A DNA stretch of 11,956 nucleotides from Chloromonas sp. AAM2 (Eukaryota > Chlorophyta > Chlorophyceae > Chlamydomonadales > Chlamydomonadaceae). Positions 10,000 to 11,956 of this stretch are shown here, one piece after another (position 1 is the stretch's first letter; each line of letters begins with the position of its first letter). Location of the stretch: contig QAXH01006399.1 in the NCBI GenBank assembly GCA_004335635.1, positions 31,837-43,792 on the forward strand, written 5' to 3'. Below the pieces are notes generated by a model. The model searched no databases, was not told where the DNA came from, and was given only the letters and a program-made list of their open reading frames with translations. Made by a program: the position numbers and the translations under genes.

Positions 10000-10004
10000 T
10001 TACA
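10000..10004 (-). terminator. Candidate TGTAA polyadenylation signal of the wall-type gene
   Basis: TTACA on the plus strand is TGTAA on the minus strand. It is the first such pentamer downstream of the minus-strand stop at 10475-10477, about 470 bp away. Confidence 0.35.
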
Positions 10005-10474
10005 TTGTATAGAGTTATGGCTGACAAGACATTAATGCTACGTGACGGAGTACACTGTGCCGACCTCTGCTGCTCAATTCAAGGACTTTGTCGCGATTGC
10101 ATCTTGGCAATGAGTACAGGAAACCTGTCAAGTAATGGGTCCGGTGGTGATGGCATACCCTGTAGAAACAGCCGGCCGCACCAACCAACGGCAGTGCATA
10201 ATATTAGGAACCCATACTCAGATTCGTAAGCTTTGGCCCAAACAGATGTCCTGCTTGTGGACCAACTGTAGCAGGCCAGCCACTTGTACCCATTTGCAAT
10301 GACCACTGAGCACATCACAAAATCTAACTTAGCTCTAGACCTTCGCATATCTCAGCACAGAGACGATGAGACGAGTGCTGGCGCCAGTTGAGCACCCAGG
10401 AACTCATTGTGACGTTAGTTGACGCTTGCATGGCGGCAAGTTTGGATGCCACCCTGGCATCACTTGGTCTACAT

Positions 10475-10930
10475 TTACCCACGAGCACATAGCAGCATCG
10501 CCACGAGAGCCGTAGCCAGGATGGCTGAGACAGGTGCACCCCTGAGCAAAGCAGCGTTGGGTCCTGATTGCGTCTGGCCACTAGGAGATGGCGGCGTCAT
10601 CTGCGTGATGTTCTCCACTACTGATGCCTCGGGCGGTGGGCTGTAGTACTCCTCCTCACCGTCTCCTGTGGCAATCCAGGACCCAGTGGCTGGTAAGGCG
10701 CAGCTGACACGGCAGTACAGCCATGTGGGCACCCGCTGTGTGCACCTGCTGTCCGCACACCCGGTGGAGTTGAGATCGCCTGCACATGCAGCCGTAAAGT
10801 CATCAGACATCAGTGGAAGCAAAAAACGAGGTTTGCCAGTTCTGGGACAATTCCTGGGAATATCGCCAGGAACGAGTTGTGGTGCTGGGTGTTGTAGTTA
10901 AAAACGAAGCAAAAGGAAGCAAAGCATGTA

Positions 10931-10970
<40 letters not shown>

Positions 10971-11710
10971 TCAATCGCACAGGTCATATAGGTGACATTT
11001 GTTTTTTGCAGTAATGTGAGATGCTCATTGCAGGAGGCCCGATACAAGGGCAGTCCTGTGCTGGAAGGCAAGTAAAAGTGACAGCCATGCCTGTAAACTT
11101 ACCACAGCAGTAGGGCCGGGGAGTGAGACTAGCGGGTCTGCCCTTGCAGTCCTGCATGTGCAAGGTGCGTCAGGGGCATGACACAGCTTCTGAGAACGGA
11201 TGCACTGACCGACACCGGGGTGCTGTGAACAAGGCAGACACTTTGGCTGTTGTGGCTTGAGAGTGAATGGAATGGTTGAAGCTGGTGACCTACCTGTGGA
11301 CAGGTCCTGCAATTCTCGCCAGCCCAGGCGTCGCAGAAAGAATCACCGCAAACCGCTCTGCCCCGGCCACACGCATCTGGTGGGGGTGCGGGCAGTGGGC
11401 TTGGCGGAGATGGCGAGGGTCGAGGAGACGGGGAAGGCGGAAAGCGAGGCGAGGGTGAAGAGGACGGGGATGGTGGAGGACTGTGCGGCTGTGCCAATGG
11501 TGGAGGAAAAGGCCGCGGCAACGGTGGGGATGGTGGCGGAGGGGGTGAGGCTCGTGGTGGTGGCGGCGATGGTGTTGGAGGGCGTGGGGATGGTGGAAGG
11601 GGAGGGCGTGGGGATGGCGGCGATGGTCTAGTTGGTGGTGGGCTGGAAGCGCAGTCCTGAGCGCAGCTGCTGATGCTCTCTCCATCTCCGCAGAAACCAT
11701 CCCCACAAAC
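10475..11710 (-). CDS. Cys-module / Ser-Pro-rich extracellular protein with a GPI-signal-like tail (pherophorin/HRGP-like), 5' end missing
   Basis: Minus-strand exons: 11710-11294, 11151-11103 and 10779-10475, ending in TAA. The donors are GTAGGT and GTAAGT, the acceptors end in CAG, and phases match, giving 256 visible residues. In order: Cys module 1 (VCGDGFC to CAQDC, residues 1-20); a Ser/Pro stalk of about 85 residues full of SPPP, PSPSP and SPRP; Cys module 2 (CGDSFC, then ENCRTCPQ at the exon end and DC at 140-141 in the next exon); a Cys-rich tail (PYCCGDLNSTGCADSRC, then WLYCRVSC); an acidic stretch (GDGEEEYY); and a hydrophobic C-terminus (APVSAILATALVAMLL) with a two- to three-residue end, typical of a GPI-anchor signal. 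NST and NIT are possible N-glycosylation sites. SP-rich stalks of this kind are hydroxyproline-glycosylated in green-algal walls and matrix. The signal peptide is not visible. An ATG at 11839 is open into the first exon, but the stretch between carries the dispersed repeat and ends in a good acceptor, so I read it as intron. The exact function is unknown. Confidence 0.75.
10820..10886 (+). repeat. Dispersed repeat, copy B
   Basis: AAAAAA at 10821-10826, then the core TTTGCCAGTTCTGGG at 10832-10846 and a region alignable to copy C up to about 10886. The shared pattern is GGGACA, then TTCC-GGGA, then GGAAC-G and GTTGTG. The words AAAAACGA on the left (10822-10829) and again near 10900 could be a target-site duplication, or simply A-rich chance. 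Confidence 0.75.
10934..10967. repeat. (GT)17 microsatellite
   Basis: An uninterrupted run of 17 GT units on the plus strand, which reads (CA/AC)n in the sense of the minus-strand gene. It lies within the intron at 10780-11102. Such tracts are usually length-polymorphic between strains. Confidence 0.95.
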
Positions 11711-11742
11711 CTGTAGTTGTGAGAGCGTGAATTGGTGAATCA

Positions 11743-11804
11743 GAAAAAAACATTTGCCAGTTCTGGGACATTTCCAGGGAGTACCATTGGAACCGGTGTT
11801 GTGA
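11743..11804 (+). repeat. Dispersed repeat, copy C
   Basis: AAAAAAA at 11744-11750, then the core TTTGCCAGTTCTGGG at 11753-11767, then GACATTTCCAGGGA and GGAACCGGTGTTGTGAG up to about 11804. It aligns with copy B over roughly 55-60 bp with small gaps. It lies in the probable intron preceding exon 11710-11294 of the minus-strand gene. The T-run it gives in the sense strand is 33 bases from the acceptor. Confidence 0.75.
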
Positions 11805-11943
11805 GTGCCCGCTGCTAGCAGAAGCACATCGGTCTGCATATACTCAGGCAGTGGCTGTTGTGCAAGGTGGTGTGCTGTACGTCTGCCGGCGTGGGCTGCT
11901 CGCCTTTTGTGAGCGCCCGCGTCCTTGGCTCACAGCCTCTTAC

Positions 11944-11956
11944 CGGTGTGTTAAGA
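11944..11956 (-). other. Possible preceding exon of the wall-type gene, cut by the window edge
   Basis: On the minus strand CACACCG is followed by GTAAGAG, a good donor at 11943-11939. Splicing from there to the acceptor at 11711 would put an upstream exon at and beyond the right edge, with an intron of about 233 bp holding repeat copy C. Only 13 bases are visible, so the exon identity is inferred from the splice signals alone. Confidence 0.35.

Larger units (their letters stand above)
9379..10474. other. Intergenic space between convergent genes
   Basis: About 1.1 kb between the stop of the transporter (+) and the stop of the wall-type protein (-), so it should hold both 3' untranslated regions. 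No coding pattern is convincing; the open frames here are short and low in information. It contains the imperfect tandem repeat at 9757-9839. On the minus strand TGTAA occurs at 10000-10004 and again near 9536-9545. On the plus strand I find no TGTAA in this interval. Confidence 0.55.
10780..11102 (-). other. Intron of the wall-type gene carrying a microsatellite and repeat copy B
   Basis: On the minus strand the donor GTAAGT is at 11102-11097 and the acceptor TGTGCAG ends at 10780. The junction turns TGT-G plus GC into a Gly codon and keeps the frame open into the C-terminal domain. A (GT)n tract and repeat copy B lie inside it. A competing acceptor (CTTCCAG, near 11061) would instead give a CAQDC continuation followed by a stop at TATATGA. 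I consider it less likely because it loses the C-terminal domain, but it may be alternative splicing. Confidence 0.6.

Noticed and set aside
10005..10229. 74-codon plus-strand open frame between the convergent genes
   Set aside because: Short, no family resemblance, and located where 3' untranslated regions of both genes are expected.
11257..11631. 124-codon plus-strand open frame rich in Val, Gly, Glu and Met
   Set aside because: It is the antisense of the Ser/Pro-rich coding exon; CCX codons read backwards give Gly/Trp/Arg-type codons and few stops.
11711..11839. ATG at 11839 (-) as the start of the wall-type protein
   Set aside because: The extra residues are not signal-peptide-like, the stretch contains dispersed repeat copy C, and it ends with a good CAG acceptor directly before the first Cys module. 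An intron fits better.

Overview
The window looks like nuclear DNA of a green alga (Chlorophyta). The genes are split by many short GT-AG introns with TGCAG-type acceptors. One gene encodes a plant-type chloroplast protein. Another encodes a Ser/Pro-rich wall-type protein of the kind common in green algae. TGTAA, the usual green-algal polyadenylation signal, follows two of the genes. Species and GC content were not computed. I see no bacterial genes, rRNA, tRNA, CRISPR array or intact transposon.

Layout: 1-789 has no convincing gene; it holds a 42-bp tandem duplication at the left edge and copy A of a dispersed repeat. 790-4748 (+) is an 11-exon gene for a chloroplast NAD(P)-binding atypical short-chain dehydrogenase of the plant At2g34460 / Tic62-like type, 332 aa. 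4749-6590 is its 3' flank plus the upstream region of the next gene. 6591-9378 (+) is a 7-exon nucleotide-sugar transporter of the GDP-mannose-transporter/GONST-like group, 338 aa with about ten membrane segments. 9379-10474 is the space between convergent genes and holds a 45-bp imperfect tandem repeat. 10475-11710 and probably beyond the right edge (-) is a modular extracellular protein: Cys-rich module, Ser/Pro-rich stalk, second Cys-rich module, Cys-rich C-terminal domain, and a hydrophobic tail that looks like a GPI-anchor signal. Its 5' end is outside the window.

The three genes do not form a pathway. The dehydrogenase belongs to the plastid. The transporter (Golgi or a related membrane) and the wall-type protein both belong to the secretory and cell-surface side, but their adjacency need not mean anything. 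I rebuilt the gene models by joining exons so that reading phase and family resemblance both held through every junction; no transcript data were available.

Points most worth checking: a dispersed repeat with two of its three copies just upstream of 3' splice sites in the same gene, which suggests an introner-like element; a twin-arginine lumen-targeting-like segment on the dehydrogenase; a 361-codon open frame that overlaps a real exon in the wrong frame; and a cysteine module split by an intron directly before its final Asp-Cys. I did not find a clearly novel multi-gene system.
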